Positions 9,016-9,249 of a stretch of 9,249 bases of DNA are shown one piece after another. The stretch comes from Pseudomonadota bacterium (lineage in GTDB: Bacteria; Pseudomonadota; Gammaproteobacteria; Burkholderiales; SG8-39). The position numbers were made by a program, and so were the translations under genes. Position 1 is the stretch's first letter. Each line of letters starts with the position of its first letter. Location: contig JAKAIH010000070.1 of the NCBI GenBank assembly GCA_021825225.1, forward strand, positions 1 through 9,249. The letters are read 5' to 3'. Below the pieces are notes generated by a model. It did no database searches and was not told the DNA's origin. It was given only the letters and a program-made list of their open reading frames with translations.

Positions 9016-9249
9016 CTACAGTTTTGAAAAATCCAAAGTTGCGAAGTAATCGTCTAATGTTTCCGCGCGCCGAATCTGCATGACGGAGCCGTCTTCCCGC
9101 AACAGCAGCTCGGCGGAACGCAGCTTGCCGTTGTATTGAAAGCCCATGGCGAAGCCGTGGGCACCGGCGTCGTGGATGACGAGCAGATCGCCGGCGTTGA
9201 TTTCGGGGAGTTGCCTGTCGATCGCGAACTTGTCATTGTTCTCGCACAG
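9016..9249 (-). CDS. lysA: Diaminopimelate decarboxylase, C-terminal 77 residues (5' part cut by window edge)
   Basis: LysA is the PLP enzyme that decarboxylates meso-diaminopimelate to L-lysine, the last step of the pathway. The minus frame is open from 9249 down to a TAG at 9018-9016. The visible part begins LCENNDKFAIDRQLPEI. CENND is the conserved active-site cysteine motif that contributes across the dimer interface. INAGDLLVIHDAGAHGFAMG follows, the C-terminal barrel segment whose aromatic and small residues line the PLP pocket, then YNGKLRSAELLL and RRAETLDDYFATL. The N-terminal PLP lysine domain is outside the window. Close relatives in the fold, ornithine or carboxynorspermidine decarboxylases, differ in the HDAGAHG and YNGKLR segments, so LysA is favoured. 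It converges on the dapE-containing operon. Confidence 0.92.
   Translation of the reverse strand: MCENNDKFAIDRQLPEINAGDLLVIHDAGAHGFAMGFQYNGKLRSAELLLREDGSVMQIRRAETLDDYFATLDFSKL

Noticed and set aside
8387..9049. A 220-codon plus-strand frame across the nitrilase end and intergenic region
   Set aside because: It overlaps the intact nitrilase in another frame, has no own ribosome binding site and has no recognisable motif.

Overview
This window reads as a piece of chromosome from a GC-rich Gram-negative bacterium, most likely a betaproteobacterium. The clues are an N-terminal SMC sequence of proteobacterial type, a type IV pilus retraction ATPase of the PilU branch, the succinylase branch of lysine synthesis (DapE) and PrmB placed directly behind an ArsC-like gene and dapE. 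All genes look like resident chromosomal genes. I see no phage, IS, CRISPR, tRNA or rRNA.

Left part (1-2504): the first 803 codons of smc lie on the minus strand and run off the left edge. A short AT-rich divergent promoter region (2410-2504) separates smc from queF on the plus strand. It holds a perfect TATAAT box for queF, a TATAAC box facing smc and a 14-bp perfect palindrome set among three related T-rich repeats. queF (2505-2921) encodes the short form of the preQ0 reductase of queuosine synthesis. A gap of 337 bases follows (2922-3258) with no convincing gene. It carries GC-rich hairpins and possibly the frame-broken remains of a small ORF.

Middle and right part (3259-8978): six plus-strand genes form a tightly packed, apparently translationally coupled series: pilU, an ArsC/Spx-like (YffB-type) gene, dapE, prmB, a fumarylacetoacetate hydrolase (FAH) family gene and a nitrilase. 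Three junctions overlap (TAGTG, ATGA, ATGA) and the other two have gaps of only 20 and 12 bases. The operon therefore joins pilus retraction, lysine/peptidoglycan precursor synthesis, ribosomal protein L3 methylation and two enzymes that look catabolic or detoxifying.

Right edge (8979-9249): a bulged stem-loop that could serve as a two-way terminator separates the operon from a convergent minus-strand gene. That gene's last 77 codons match the C-terminus of diaminopimelate decarboxylase (lysA). The window thus has two lysine pathway genes, dapE and lysA, facing each other with the FAH-nitrilase pair between them.

Most of the window is ordinary housekeeping sequence. The parts most worth a second look are the FAH-nitrilase pair at the end of the dapE-prmB operon, the palindromic smc/queF divergent promoter, and the possible gene remnant before pilU.
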